DNA of 64,000 bases, from positions 33,301,324 to 33,365,323 of the forward strand of contig CM072511.1 in NCBI GenBank assembly GCA_036898135.1, given 5' to 3'. The notes beneath the pieces were generated by a model. That model worked only from the letters and a program-made list of their open reading frames with translations. It did not search any database and was not told the origin of the DNA. Below are positions 21,507-33,235 of the stretch, one piece after another. The stretch's first letter is position 1. Every line of letters starts with the position of its first letter. The translations under genes were made by a program, and so were the position numbers. This DNA is from Oncomelania hupensis (taxonomy: Eukaryota; Mollusca; Gastropoda; Littorinimorpha; Pomatiopsidae).

Positions 21507-24374
21507 CCGATGCTTGCGTCTGCCCCTTCCCCAAATGCAACAAACGCAAGGACCATGAGTTCGTCGCAGAGTTTCCCCAACTGGTGGACCAGTATGCTTC
21601 CTGCAACACGAACGTATTATTCCTGGGCGACTTCAACTTCCACTTCGAGTCAAACTCGGACTGCTATGTCAAGGCGTTGAAGTCTGTCCTGAATGTGCAC
21701 AACATGGTCCAGCTAGTCCAGGCGAAATCACATCCTGGACTGGCTCATTGTCAGAGATGACTTCGTTGGAAAGATCTTGGACTTGTCTGTGATGGACAAA
21801 CTCATATCTGACCACTTTCCCTATGACCTTCAGCCTCGACCTCAAGAAACCTACTTTAGAAAAAGAACTGTTACTTCTCGCAACATAAGGCGGGTTGACC
21901 TAAAGGCCTTCAAAGAAGATGTGGCTGCGTTGCAGTTCGGAAAAGAAGATCCTGTGGCTGACTACAACCGTGGCCTTACGGATGTCATGGCATGCTCTTC
22001 TCGTGACGCGGTGCGTCACGGACCGTCCTTCCGCTCCGTGGCTGACGCTGGAGGTTAAGGAAGCGAAGAAACAGCGACGTGGCGCCGAGCGCAGGTGGAG
22101 GAAGTCAGGCCTCACAGTTCATAGAGACATATTTGTATACCATAGGGAGAAAACCAAGAGACTAATTGAAGATGCAAAGTCTAGGTGCACGACTCACAAA
22201 ATAGAGGAAAGTTCCTCTAGTAGGGACCTTTTTTCAGTCGTTGGTCATTTGACTGGTAAGAAAGGTGAGAAGGTCCTGCCAAATTGTATTCCACCAAAAC
22301 AGCTGCCAGACTCTTTCGGTGACTTTTTCACTGACAAAATATGCAAAATCAGGTCAGAGCTAGATAGAATTAGTGGCAATCCTGACTTTACACCCTTCAT
22401 GGGAACGCCAATGCTAAACTTTGTCCCTGTAACGTGTGACCAGATCAGAAGAATTATTTTTCAGACACCTAAAAAGTCATGTTGTCTTGACCCCATCCCA
22501 GCAAACCTGTTGCATGAATGTTTGGATGAGTTAACCCCAATCATCACTGACATCATTAATCAGTCATTGTCATGTGGTGTTGTTCCTTCATCCTTCAAAC
22601 ATGCTGTTGTCTCTCCACTGATAAAAAAGCAAATCTTGACGTTAATATCCTCAAGAACTATCGCCCAGTTTCAAATCTTCCCTTTCTCTCGAAAATCATT
22701 GAAAAGGTTGCTCTCTGCCAATTGCTAGACCATTTTGAAAAATCCGATCTCCTCGAGCCGTTTCAGTCCGCTTACCGCCAGAACCACTCCACAGAAACGG
22801 CTCTGGTGCGAGTTGTGAATGACTTGTTGTCCGCCTGTGACCGTGGTCATGTTTCCGTACTGTCTATGCTAGATCTATCGGCTGCGTTTGAAACGCTTGA
22901 CCACGCCATTCTGCTTCAACGACTGCATGTGACCTTCGGTCTTTCCGGAACGGTCCTCCGCTGGTTTAGGTCATACTTGGCTGATCGGACGCAGTCTGTG
23001 GTGATCGGGAGCTCATCTTCAGAGCCAACCACACTAGCCTTCGGAGTCCCTCAAGGTTCGGTCCTGGGTCCCGTACGTTTTACCGCATACATTCAACCCC
23101 TGAGCTCTATCATCCGCCAATTTGAAATGCATTATCAGATGTTTGCGGATGACACACAACTCCAAAAGTCTGGTCCCCCCTCTCAACTTCCTATAATACT
23201 GAACACCACCCAACAAACCATTGAATCTGTCAAGACCTGGATGAACGTAAACAAACTCAAATTAAACGATGATAAAACTGAAATTATTCCCATAGCTACT
23301 GATCATAAACTAAAATCTCTCTCTGACTCAGCTACCATCACACTCTCAGGCACGCAGATTGAATTCTCTCAGACTGTCAGAAATCTGGGAGTCCACCTTG
23401 ATAGGGCACTTTCAATGGAACTCCACATTAACACTCTCTGCAAGGCCATTTTCCTGGAACTCCGCAGGATTAGTCATATAAGACCCTTTTTGACAGTGGG
23501 CGCTACAAAGAAGTTGATGTCTGCTTTTGTACTGTCAAGAATGGACTACTGCAACTCCCTATTTGTAGGTCTTCCCAACACTCTACTGGACAAACTTCAA
23601 AAAGCACAGAACAACACAGCCCGTATCGTGCTCAAGAAGCGCAAATTCGACAGCGCGAAACCGCTTCTTCAGGAACTCCATTGGTTGCCAGTGCGCACGC
23701 GTGTCGAATACAAAGTTGCGATGCTTTGTTACCGCAGTCTGCACGGTCTAGCACCTTCTTATCTGTCTGAGCTCTTAACGCCATATCGTCCATCCAGATC
23801 TCTCCGTTCCGCTGACGCTGGTCACCTTTCTGTACCACGCATCAAGCTGGAGACGTATGGTCGTCGTTCTTTCTCCTTTGTTGCTCCTACACTTTGGAAT
23901 TCCTTGCCCCAGCCTCTCCGTGACACCCCTACTCTATCTGCATTCAAATCTAGACTTAAAACACATCTTTTCCATGAACACCTCTTGAAATAAATTCCTG
24001 CCCACCAGCCGTCCTTAACCTCTTTTTGTGGTCATCGTACCTTCATCATCGTCGTCATCATGGTCATCATCATGGTCGTCATCATCATCATCGTCGTCAT
24101 CAGCCTCATCATATCATCGTCACCGTCGTTGTCATCTTCTTTCTCAGTGTCGTCGTCATCGTCGTCGTCATCGTCGCTGTTTTCCTCATCTTCGTCGTCG
24201 TTGTGGCCCAGGTGTGTTTGGCTGCTTGAGTGTCTGTGCAGGTGTTGTGTTGTGGTGTCTTTTTGTGGTGATCATAGTAGTTGTTCCATGGCGTTTTTAA
24301 GTAAATTGCTCGTTTCTGTTTCTGTGTGAAATGCACGTATACTGATAGATAGACAATTTTATTGTGCTTTGTAT

Positions 24375-24413
<39 letters not shown>

Positions 24414-24508
24414 ACATAGAGTGAGTGGGTGTGTTTGACTGTTTTAATACTGTGGTGATAGAGATAGACAATTTTTTATTGTGCTTTGTATTTTATTGTG
24501 TGTGTGTC

Positions 24509-24542
<34 letters not shown>

Positions 24543-24906
24543 TGTATGTGTGTGTGCGTGGGAGACATAGAGTGAGTGGGTGTGTTTGACTATGTTTTTA
24601 TACTGTGGTGATAGAGATAGACAATTTTATTGTGCTTTTGTATTTTATTGTGTGTGTGGTTGTGTGTATGTATGTGTATGTGTGTATGTATGTGTGTGTA
24701 TGTGTGTATGCGTGGGAGACATAGAGTGAGTGGGTGTGTTTGACTATATTTTAATACTGTGGTGTTTAGTTTTGTGTTTGATGCTTTTATTCTTTTATGT
24801 TCCTTGAGTATTTATTTTATGGCTGCCGCTGTAACTGCGCTTTGAGCTTCTCCTGAGGGAAAGGCGTAGAATTTTTTTTAAAATGAAATAAATTATTATT
24901 ATTATT
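21507..24906 (+). pseudogene. second LINE type (L2/Jockey-like), 5'-truncated
   Basis: It starts abruptly after the previous GGATA tail, inside an endonuclease (VLFLGDFNFHFES near 21614-21650 and VMDKLISDHFPYDL near 21790-21835, with GDFN and SDH as catalytic blocks). The linker follows in another frame (21919-22660, SCCLDPIPANLLHECLDELT). The RT is in a third frame (22690-23990): FQSAYRQNHSTETALVRVVN, MLDLSAAFETLDH, FGVPQGSVLGP, QMFADDTQL (catalytic FADD). The end is typical of this group (FSFVAPTLWNSLPQPLRD, then FKSRLKTHLF). At least two frame changes (near 22050 and 22660) inactivate it. The 3' region holds a GT-rich VNTR and a terminus with TTGAGCTTCTCCTGAGGGAA and an ATT tail (24893-24906). 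Confidence 0.88.
24337..24763. repeat. VNTR with variable GT cores
   Basis: Three to four copies of a unit built from GATAGACAATTTTATTGTGC, a GT run of variable length, then GAGACATAGAGTGAGTGGGT and TACTGTGGTG. It lies in the 3' untranslated part of the LINE at 21507-24906. Units differ mainly in the GT core. Confidence 0.85.
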
Positions 24907-25340
24907 AAATCTCTGCTACTGGTCGTAAAGCCTACCTTCTATCCCGGGTGACTTGGACCGTAATGTCTCCCCTCTTTTTCAATTCGGGCCCGTCGTTGCG
25001 ATGACATAATACTTCAAGAAAACCGGCTGTTTGTGCGGCCGAGATGGTGGAGACTGAAGATGCGGTATAGGGATTGAGAGTGACCTGGAGGCTGGTTTCC
25101 TGTGTCAAAGGTCGCGAAGATACGAGACTTCGGATCACGGAGGGTTTTCTCCGAGAACTCCGCTTTCCTCCCTCCCTTCAATAATGGTACCGAATGCAGT
25201 CAATCTACTATATGACCAGCAGTGTGAAGTTTTACCCGAGTTTGCAGGCTGCGCTAGTTGTTGAACGGGATTAACCGTTGCGGATCCGACCATAATTATT
25301 TGGGTACAGGGTCTACGTGTTTGCAACATTTCAAACTGAA
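24907..25340 (-). other. unassigned short minus-strand reading frames
   Basis: Two adjoining minus-strand frames (25138-24932 and 25329-25135) are longer than average, but no domain or splice pattern is recognisable. They could be a fragment of an unrecognised mobile element. Confidence 0.25.
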
Positions 25341-27140
25341 AAGGCGTTAAAGAGTCAATTGAAGAACAATCTAGCCTTCACTTACTTTCAATCTACCCAT
25401 ACCTCTCTGACACACTCTCTGGCTTCGCTTTAAAAAAAATATATTTTTCTAAGTAATTCTCTCTAACTTTCTTTCTCTCTCTCTCTGTGTGTCTCTCTCT
25501 GTCTCCATCTTCTCTCTTCACACCTAAACACACACACATCACACACTGACTTACACCTATCTCTTCTCTACATACTCCTCTCTCCCTTCCTCACTCCTCT
25601 CTCTCTTCTCTCACGTGTGTTTCGTGGAGCCTAAAATGGGCTGTCTATAATTTCAGGGAGTGTCCACCTCCTCTCTTTCCCTCTCACACTCTCTTTAACA
25701 CTTAAATACCTCTCTCTCCCTCCCTCTCTCTCTCGCCCACTCTCCCCCTGTCTCTGAGATGTTTGGCGGAGTCTGAGAAGGGATGGCTATAAACATTTCA
25801 TGCAGTGTCCACTTCATTCACACGGTCCAGCCAGGTTGGTAGTAACGGGGAGATACTTGTTCAATACTGACTTATCAAAGTGGCAAACACGCAACAAACT
25901 GCCTCGTCAAAACACCGTTATAGGTATAGTGGTAGCCAACAGATGATAGGCGCGACAAGCTTAACATAGTTTCGGTAGTTACATACATGTAGTTAAATAG
26001 TTTCTGTGCCTTGTATAGTTTCGTAGCGGCTGGTGCCACTTAAGAACGCAGAAGGGATAGCGCAGTGATGAGACGTAACTCCTGCTGGACTGCCTCAGTG
26101 ATGGGTCTTGGTGTCCACCCGTATCTCTGTGATTAGAGCACTTCAGCAACAGCAGCAGCAGCAGCAGCAGAAGCTTGGCCTAGTGAATAAAGTCATCAGT
26201 TAGTATTGTTGTGAAGGCAGTAACAGCACATAAAATAGTGTGATTTATTTGTGAGCATCAGTAAGCTTCTTTTTTTCTTTTGCAGTGATATGAAAAAAAA
26301 ATTAAAAAGCAGTTAATGCTGTTCAACTACAGAGAATATTGTTTAAGTTGATATTATAGATTATCTTTATTTCGCTTGTTGTTTCTTATAAGAGTTCTAC
26401 TTAACAGCAGGCCTATATAAGGATACGATAGGATAGCCTTTCCGGTTAAGAGGGGTTCTCTTCCCCGAAAACTCAGTATCGTGGGTGCCTGGTGCACCCG
26501 TCCTACTAAACGGTGGGGCTTGGCTCCACCTATTGTAAAGGGGAAAAAACCTACCCACGTATATACAAATCCCGTGGGCCTAAAGGGAATTAATGCCGCA
26601 TGCCTGGCAAATTGTATAAATTTATATTACTGGGAGTAATAATGCCACGATAGAATGACTCTTTTTTCTTTTATCCTCCCTTTTCTTCACCCTTTTTTAT
26701 CAACACCCTCCCCACCCCCCACCGCCCCCCCAAACCAGACCTGGTCTGGTCTTTTATTATAAGTGGTACAACACCACTATTTTATTGTCCTTAACTTTTT
26801 TAATATAGGACGTAAAGCTTCGCTTGTGCTTGCTGCCTTTCCGGTTTGTCTCTTAGATGAGGTTTTGTGTTTAAATATATAAAGCGAAGAATTCAGGAGA
26901 AAAACTATTGTGATACCCATCGTGATTTAAACTTCTTTTTTTTCCTCGAGAAGTGGAGGTGGCTCTAAGTAGCAGTCTAAAGTAAGGTTACATTGAACTG
27001 AATGAGGATAAGACAATGTAAGAATACGCTTGTGTTGCACATACATTTCATTTCTTCTTTCGTTACGACGTAAGCGTTTCTCTGATCACATAGTGTGATA
27101 TGTTGCAGTCTGTTTGTGATTTTTTTTTTAAATTTCCCAG
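25341..27140. other. no gene recognised; CT-rich then unique sequence
   Basis: 25460-25760 is imperfect CT/TCTCTC sequence containing a duplicated GGAGTCTGAGAAGGGATG-like phrase. A short CAG repeat lies at 26151-26171. A short GATAGGATAG remnant at 26424-26436 resembles the LINE tail. 26010-26260 is less repetitive and might be a 5' non-coding exon, but nothing in it proves this. Confidence 0.4.
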
Positions 27141-27144
27141 AAGG

Positions 27145-27225
27145 TAGGGAAAGTTAGTTAGTTAGTTAGTTAGTTAGTCATTGTTTATAGGGTCCAGCGG
27201 AATGCAAAGAGCCGAATCAGGACGA
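27145..27225 (-). repeat. family B 3' end, reverse orientation
   Basis: TTAG tetranucleotides, then CATTGTTTATAGGGTCCAGC and AGAGCCGAATCAGG: the reverse complement of the 3' end seen at 1-113 and 45900-45982, including the ACTA-type tail. Confidence 0.7.
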
Positions 27226-27653
27226 TAGGGTAGGGAAAGAGTGACACAAAGTGTCTATAGACATAGGCTATTGCATTTGTTTAAGTTTTGCTTATTTTCG
27301 TAGGGACAATATATTTTTTTACGACATTACCTTTATAATGAGTTCGAGCATCTATTCTCATATTGATCTTTGGAGATAATTTAAGGGAAGGTGGGAATAG
27401 GGGTGAATGGACAGGAGTGCGTTTTTATATCACTCTTTAAATAATATTATTGTGTACTTGTCAGTGTATTATTAAAGTATAGAAAACACTGGCAAGTACA
27501 CTTACACAATATTTAAAGATTGATATGAACACTCACTTCTACCCATATACAAAGATTTATTGCAGTTACATGGATTGGTTCATTTCAGTTCATTGTTTTA
27601 ATTTTACGTCTATTCTCTTTAGGTGGTATTAAACAACTATATATATATATATA

Positions 27654-27692
27654 TAGGGATAGGATATAATAGGATCTGATAGGATAGGAATA
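27654..27692 (+). repeat. isolated GGATA-type tail
   Basis: Degenerate GGATA pentanucleotides (AGGGATAGGATATAATAGG…) with no LINE coding sequence upstream; a short TA repeat precedes it. It is probably an extremely 5'-truncated insertion. Confidence 0.55.
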
Positions 27693-28491
27693 ATATTAAC
27701 AATTTCTCGATGACATAAAATGTCTTCTCTTGATTGTCCGTATAACAGGGTTTGAGGAAAACGTTTGGATCATTCTTTTTTAATGGTATGTGCGTTTGTT
27801 TAATGCTTTGTAGGCTATGTTTATTGCTTTGTTAATCACCTTTTAAAAAAAATGAAAAGACGTCAGTGGTGCATTATTTGCCCCAAGATGATCCGTTCGT
27901 ATATTAAGTCTGCTCGAACTGTAGTAATCAGTAACTGGCATCTCTCACAACGCGCGGTTTTCTTTCTACCCAGGCAGCAATGTATCTAAATTCTGTGTCC
28001 TAAGAAAAATGAAATTTAATGTATAATAGATCACACAAATTACCCGCCTTAAGCGTGGATTACAACACTTTTTGAAGTGTAAAAATAAGAGTTCTGCTTG
28101 GAAACAAACTTGTGTTTTAATTGCAATTGTTAACATCTTTTTCAAATAAAATCATGAAATTGTCTTTTTAAGACATAAGGCGTGTATATTCGTCCAAATG
28201 TTTACATTGGAAATGTGTGTTTCCCGGGTCAGCCTACATTAAAATTTTGCCTAAAACCGTTTAGAATCATTTCCTATTTTCTTTGATTTATCACGTGATG
28301 TTTAATCGGTAATTGATTCGTCCTGGGTAGTACTAGTATTTGAACATTTATATATTCTTGCTTTGTATAATTATTGATGCGAAAATGAAAGCGTGATTAA
28401 TTTCTGTCATTATTTATTTCATTATTTTATATATTTTATTTAACGTGTATTCGCATCTGTGATATTAGACAAAGTCATTATTGAGAATATA
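27693..28491. other. no gene recognised
   Basis: AT-rich unique sequence up to the mariner-like element. Confidence 0.4.
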
Positions 28492-29099
28492 CAGGGTGGG
28501 CCATAAAAAGTGTCCACATTTTATTGTGCAATAACTGAGATAGAAATTAATATTTTACAACATATTTTATTCCACGTAAACAACAATGTTAAAGGTTTTG
28601 TTCAAACTAATCTTAGCAAAATCTGTGCATTTTCAGAGTCACAGAATCAATAATTCATGATGTGCTCAATCCATGCTCCGCGTTGTTGAATAACAGCTGC
28701 GAGCCGAACGTTGAAGTTTTCACCAGACTTGAACCCAGCTGATTATTTTCTTTGGGGTTATTTGAAAGAACGAGTGTATACAGACAATCCAAGAACAACT
28801 GAAGAACTAAAGGCAAGCATCAGGAGAGAAATCAGAAGCATTCCTGCAGAGATGCTGACAAGAGTTGTGGACAACTTCAACGTTCGGCTCGCAGCTGTTT
28901 TTCAACAACGCGGAGCATGGATTGAGCACATCATGAACTATTGATTCTGTGACTCTGAAAATGCACAGATTTTGCTAAGATTAGTTTGAACAAAACCTTT
29001 AACATTGTTGTCTACGTGGAATAAAACATGTTGTAAAATATTAATTTCTATCTCAGTTATTGCACAATAAAATTTGGACACTTTTTATGGCCCACCCTG
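28492..29099 (+). mobile_element. foldback derivative of a Tc1/mariner element
   Basis: Ends CAGGGTGGGCC (28492) and GGCCCACCCTG (to 29099) are perfect inverted repeats flanked by TA (28490-28491, 29100-29101), the Tc1/mariner target duplication. The inverted arms are unusually long, 227 bases each (28492-28718 and 28873-29099), with a 154-base middle. The right arm and middle encode the C-terminal end of a mariner transposase, so the left arm is an inverted duplicate of the right one and contains antisense transposase code. The 5' two-thirds of the transposase is lost. The element is non-autonomous. Confidence 0.88.
28711..28944 (+). pseudogene. Tc1/mariner transposase C-terminus
   Basis: About 77 codons ending in a natural stop. 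FSPDLNPADYFLWGYLKERV (residues 3-22) is the last catalytic block of a DDE/D transposase (the SPDLNPxDYFLW motif, which includes the third catalytic Asp). The remainder (RTTEELKASIRREIRSIPAE, then NFNVRLAAVFQQRGAWIEHI) is the usual C-terminal tail. The first two catalytic Asp blocks and the DNA-binding domain are absent. It lies wholly inside the foldback element, and its last 70 or so bases are duplicated antisense in the left arm. Confidence 0.85.
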
Positions 29100-29101
29100 T
29101 A

Positions 29102-29327
29102 TATATAATGTAAGGGTTATATGAACAGTCCCTATATTACTATATTATGTGCTGTGAGCGGGTGCTTTGCCTTGTAGGACAAGTACATAATCGTTTGATC
29201 AGCCAATCCTCGGCCAATCGTGCTCCTCCTCCATCTTTCTGACTTCATTTTTATTGGTGTTTGTTTTGTTATCAAAATTGATTCTTTATTTCTATAAATC
29301 TGTACGTTTGTTTGTTGTTGTTTTTAG
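29102..29327. other. no gene recognised
   Basis: Unique sequence between the mariner derivative and a possible exon. It contains no recognisable repeat. Confidence 0.35.
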
Positions 29328-29455
29328 CCAAAATCAAGATCGTCCGCCGTATAAAAAGACTATGCATTAATGATTTGGAAGGAACGCTAGTCCTCACTGA
29401 AGCCACAGTAGCAAAGGAGGCAGCACTGAACCAGGAAACGGCATCAACTCGGAAT
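29328..29455 (+). other. possible exon, unassigned
   Basis: A T-rich tract ending TTTTTAG (29321-29327) precedes an open segment with balanced composition (encoding KIKIVRRIKRLCINDLEGTL and more). A GTGACT donor at 29456 or an ACAG|GTGGCT donor near 29487 could close it. It looks more exon-like than its surroundings but matches no domain I know. It could be an upstream exon of the chitin synthase transcript or chance. Confidence 0.2.
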
Positions 29456-30509
29456 GTGACTTACCTACCTACCTCACACTTTGACAGGTGGCTTATCTCG
29501 AGGCTTATCTTATTGAAATTTCCTTTTTTAAATACGTTACCGCAATCTGAATCAAGCACGAACTAGCACGGACGCCTTTGTTGTTAATCCGTGAAAATAC
29601 AATTTAATCCTCAGAATTATTTATAGTTTCTATCGTTCAGTTTGAATCTTGATTTCCTACATAGACTATAAAAATATCTTTTTAGCTTACACAGTCAGTA
29701 ATCATTTCCGCGTACACGCTAAGAGGTAGTTTACTCAGCAGACTTGTCTGTCAGAGATGGCTTCCAAGTTGTTTGAGAAACGAACATCCTCGCACTGGGA
29801 ATGACATTCGTCCTTTTTACAGTTAGAAAGTGATCGAGTTTCTCGGAAGGAAAAAAAAAATCTACTTTGTATATTCAGTCAGTTTGTTCCAAAGTTGTTT
29901 GAGAGATAGGGATTCGGAGTTAGATTTGCAACTTTTTTGTGAAGGCTGATTGAAAACTAAATCCCTTCAGTTGTTGGTGTTGATGTTTTTAAGTAACGCA
30001 GCGTATTTTCTCGCAATGGTTTTCCAGTAACGCAGTGTATTTCTCGCAATGGTAGAGTCAGCATCATTAAGTGGTTGGAATTTTGTTGTTTTGTTTCACC
30101 AAGTGTATCTATTTCTAATTGTTTTAGTTTTCCTTCTTCTTGTTTAGGAAAACATGAGCCAGCCCATAGACTGCGATTCTCCGGTTTCTGTCTGATTCAT
30201 CGAAAAGCAGTTCCCGGGTCGTCCCGAGCTGTTCTATCATCCTTATCACTGCCAATAGATCTACGGGCATTCATCATTCTGTGGATCTTATTCTGTTATA
30301 AACTTTGATTAATTGAAACTTTCAACGTCTATATAGAAAAAAGATGTTTGTTCACATATGCTACGATCTTATCATATGGACGAGATGACAGTTCGCCAGA
30401 TAAGAAAAATGCTTTTTCAAATTTGGACATTTTGACGTCGACGTCACAGTGAAATTGTACTTGCTACGATCGCGTTGACAGCTTTACTACAGAGTTAAGA
30501 AAACTCGCC

Positions 30510-30524
30510 ATGGCATGTAAAAAG
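30510..30524 (+). CDS. candidate first coding exon of the chitin synthase gene
   Basis: ATG in a strong start context (CGCCATGG) is followed by four codons (MACKK) and a good splice donor, AAG|GTAGGT, at 30525. The exon ends in phase 0, which fits the phase-0 start of the next supported exon at 46532. If joined, the protein starts with MACKK followed at once by a membrane segment. The link crosses a 16-kb repeat-filled intron and rests only on phase and signal quality, so other first exons, including ones upstream of the window, remain possible. Confidence 0.3.
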
Positions 30525-30529
30525 GTAGG

Positions 30530-31080
30530 TGTCTTTTTTTCTTCTTCTTTAATTTATTTTCCTGTTCTATTTAGTGTTCTTTTCCCTTTCTTTTCTTCTC
30601 TTTCTCTTTTTTATTTTCAATTTGTTTCTCTTTTTTCGGTCTTTCTTTCATAGATTCTGTTGGTTTCACAATTTTTTTTTCTTTTCTGTATTTTCATGTT
30701 TTCCGTTAATTTCTTTGAGTTTGTCCTTCCCCTCCTATCCCCACCCCCCCTATCTTAAAACGTCATATTTCTTGTTTAATTGTTTGCTTAATTTCTCTTT
30801 TTTCATTACAATCTTTACGTTTGTTCTTTCTTTTTATTCTTTAGTTTTTTTCTCTAATTTGTTTATTTGCTTAATTTTCTTGTTTATTTTTTTTTCTCTC
30901 TCTCTTTCTCTTTCTTTCTCTCTCTTTTTCTCTCTCTTTCTCTGTCTCTTTCTCTCTCTTTCTCTGTCTCTCTTTCTATCTCTTTCTGTCTCTTTCTCTC
31001 TCCCCCCCTCCCTCTTCCTCTCTCTCTCACTCTTTTTTTCTTTCGTTCTTGCTTGCTTTAAACTTTTATTTTTACAATGC
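30530..31080. repeat. T/C-rich low-complexity tract
   Basis: TTCTTT and CTCTTT-rich sequence, densest at 30894-31045. The long Phe/Leu/Ser reading frame across it is a composition artefact. Confidence 0.85.
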
Positions 31081-31413
31081 AAAAGCAAGTTACATAACAG
31101 AACGACTTTTTTTTCTTAATTATTTTCTGTTCTCTTTATTTTGAAGAGAAATAGTTAGCTAACTAAAGTAAGAGCAAGAAATAAATATTTTTAAAAAATA
31201 CAGAAAACAAGATAGATTTACAATTAGCATACAGAGAGACAACCAATATGTAAGTAAACCCAACGAACGAACGAAAACAAAAACAAAGAATGAAAGAAGT
31301 CAAGAAAGAAGCAGACAGGAAATAAAAGACACAAACTAAATGAAAGACAAAAAGCTTTTGGCAATGTTTGTCAGAGAAATAGCAAAACTGCTTTGGTTAT
31401 TATTGGAATTGTT

Positions 31414-31500
31414 GTTATTCAGCGCTTTACCAACTCAAAAGACTGCTCAAGGCGTCAGCCGAAACAGGGTCTTAATCAAGTCGCCCAAAGACGCCAGTTT
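31414..31500 (-). repeat. SINE/L2-like tail fragment
   Basis: On the + strand, CAGCGCTTTACCAACTCAAA and GACTGCTCAAGGCGTCAGCC. Read in reverse, the CTTGAGCAG… and AAAGCGCTG blocks resemble the tails at 2352-2545 and 10270-10335. Confidence 0.4.
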
Positions 31501-31559
31501 GAGCAAACCGGTTTTTCTTTAGGATAGGTGTGCGACGTTTGCTTTGGAGGATCACTGAG

Positions 31560-31873
31560 AACGTTACAGGCCATCTTGTATCAAGAATGTGTTTGACAGA
31601 GTGGTCAAGGTGTGCGGGAAAGTAGTGGGTGAGCAGCAGGAGAGTCTGCATGAGTTGGGTGAATGTCGTGTTGTGCAAAAGGCCAGGATGATTGCGGTAG
31701 ACACTGCACATGTTGTGGCCAAACATTATGACGTTCTCCCATCTGGACGCCGTTTCCGTGTACCCAAGTGTTCCACTGTACGAACCAGGTCTAGCTTAGA
31801 TCTAGACCCCAAATCCATCCAACTATTAAACACACCAACTATTAAACAAACGTTAATTAATATATGTCTCTAA
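31560..31873 (+). pseudogene. LINE ORF2 C-terminal relic
   Basis: The reading frame 31589-31873 resembles the C-terminal tail found in many animal non-LTR polymerases: KVVGEQQESLHELGECRVVQ, a HVVAKHYDVLPSGRRFRVPK-type block, then a SIQLLNT ending. The RT core and everything upstream are absent, so this is a 5'-truncated insertion. Confidence 0.65.
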
Positions 31874-32053
31874 GAATAAATAGAAGTGTGTGACGGTGTG
31901 CGTGTTTGTGTGCGAGTTTTGTAGTGTAGGTGTGTGTGTGTAAGTGTGTGTGGCTGTGTGGCTAGGTAGAAGCGATGTTACTTTGACATACACTTGAAAA
32001 TCTACGTAATTTCTTTTGACGGCCCCGTTATTTTGACGTCAAAATTGTGTTCC

Positions 32054-32130
32054 GTTAGGGTTAGGGCTGTGTTAGGCTTAGGGTTACGTTAAGGGTTAGG
32101 GTTAGAGTTTAGGTTATGGTTAGGGTTAGC
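32054..32130 (+). repeat. interstitial telomere-like tract
   Basis: About eight degenerate TTAGGG units (GTTAGGGTTAGGGCTGTG, GGGTTAGGGTTAG, ATGGTTAGGGTTAG). TTAGGG is the usual animal telomere unit. It is followed by a short GTCAAAAT repeat (32139-32190). Confidence 0.7.
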
Positions 32131-32736
32131 TTAAAAAATGTCAAAATGTCAAAATAATGTCAAAATGATGATAAGTGTGTCAAAATAATGTATGTAGAGT
32201 TTCACGACAGTCATCACAACGTCGTTTCTACAAAAATGTGTGTGTGTGTTGGATTGTCCTAATTTCGCCTCCCCTCCAACTGTTTGCAATTGGAGACTTT
32301 GCGTATTGTATTACTTTAATGTTGCCTTTTTTACTTTTTTGCTGCCTGTTGCTTCGTATAATCTATGCATTAAAAAACCATTTTAATGGGTGAATGCTTG
32401 TAATTATATTTTCTTACACATATATTGCAATTTGTCGTAGTACTGTCAGTAAAAGCATGCCTTAATTTCTCTGCTTGAGATAATTAAGTATTCTTGAATA
32501 TTGAATCTAAGTTCGTTCAGTCCATTTTTTAAATGAATATTATAGCTTTTGTGTGCAAATTGTATTACATCTGCCCCTCCATTTAAGTTTTAACACCCCC
32601 CCCACTCCCACCCATTCCCTCCCTCCCCCACACACAGAGAGTATTAGTTTAAAGTGCGTCCGAGTTCGAGATCAAAATTGCTCAAAAACTTATAATTGTC
32701 TAACGCTAAGATGTGACCGTTAGCTTTCATATAATT

Positions 32737-32778
<42 letters not shown>
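32737..32778. repeat. (GT)n microsatellite
   Basis: Pure TG dinucleotides over about 40 bases. Confidence 0.95.
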
Positions 32779-32779
<1 letters not shown>

Positions 32780-32944
32780 TTATTTTTATTATAACTATAC
32801 GACACATATATTCTATAATAATGCCAACTTTATGCTCCCCATACTACATGTCAGTTGAAACAGTTGGACACACTCAAATAATGCGCAATCCATCGCAATA
32901 TAACGTGAAATACGTGCGCTATATAGCCTAATTATATTTTTATT

Positions 32945-32988
32945 GTTATTATTATTATTATTAGTAGTAGTAGTAGTAGTAATAGTAA

Positions 32989-33068
<80 letters not shown>
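32945..33068. repeat. (ATT)n/(AGT)n microsatellite
   Basis: ATT units followed by a long run of AGT units with a few AAT interruptions, like the compound repeat at 11932-12195. Confidence 0.95.
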
Positions 33069-33235
33069 ACCATATTAAATGAATATAGCATTCAATTACT
33101 GGTATTCAGTACAGGTGAAAGTTCAAATAAGTACACACATATGCAGATCGATCGGAGTTCGCAATTTGCAGCAAGTTAGATTCTTTGGTGACTGGGTTCG
33201 ACTTCAGCCAGCTATTTAAGCTTCATATCTTATTC

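Noticed and set aside
25135..25329. Minus-strand gene at 24.9-25.3 kb
   Set aside because: Two short frames without motif or splice evidence; left as unassigned.
30574..31119. 181-residue hydrophobic reading frame resembling a membrane protein
   Set aside because: T/C-rich low-complexity sequence; the Phe/Leu/Ser content is due to composition.
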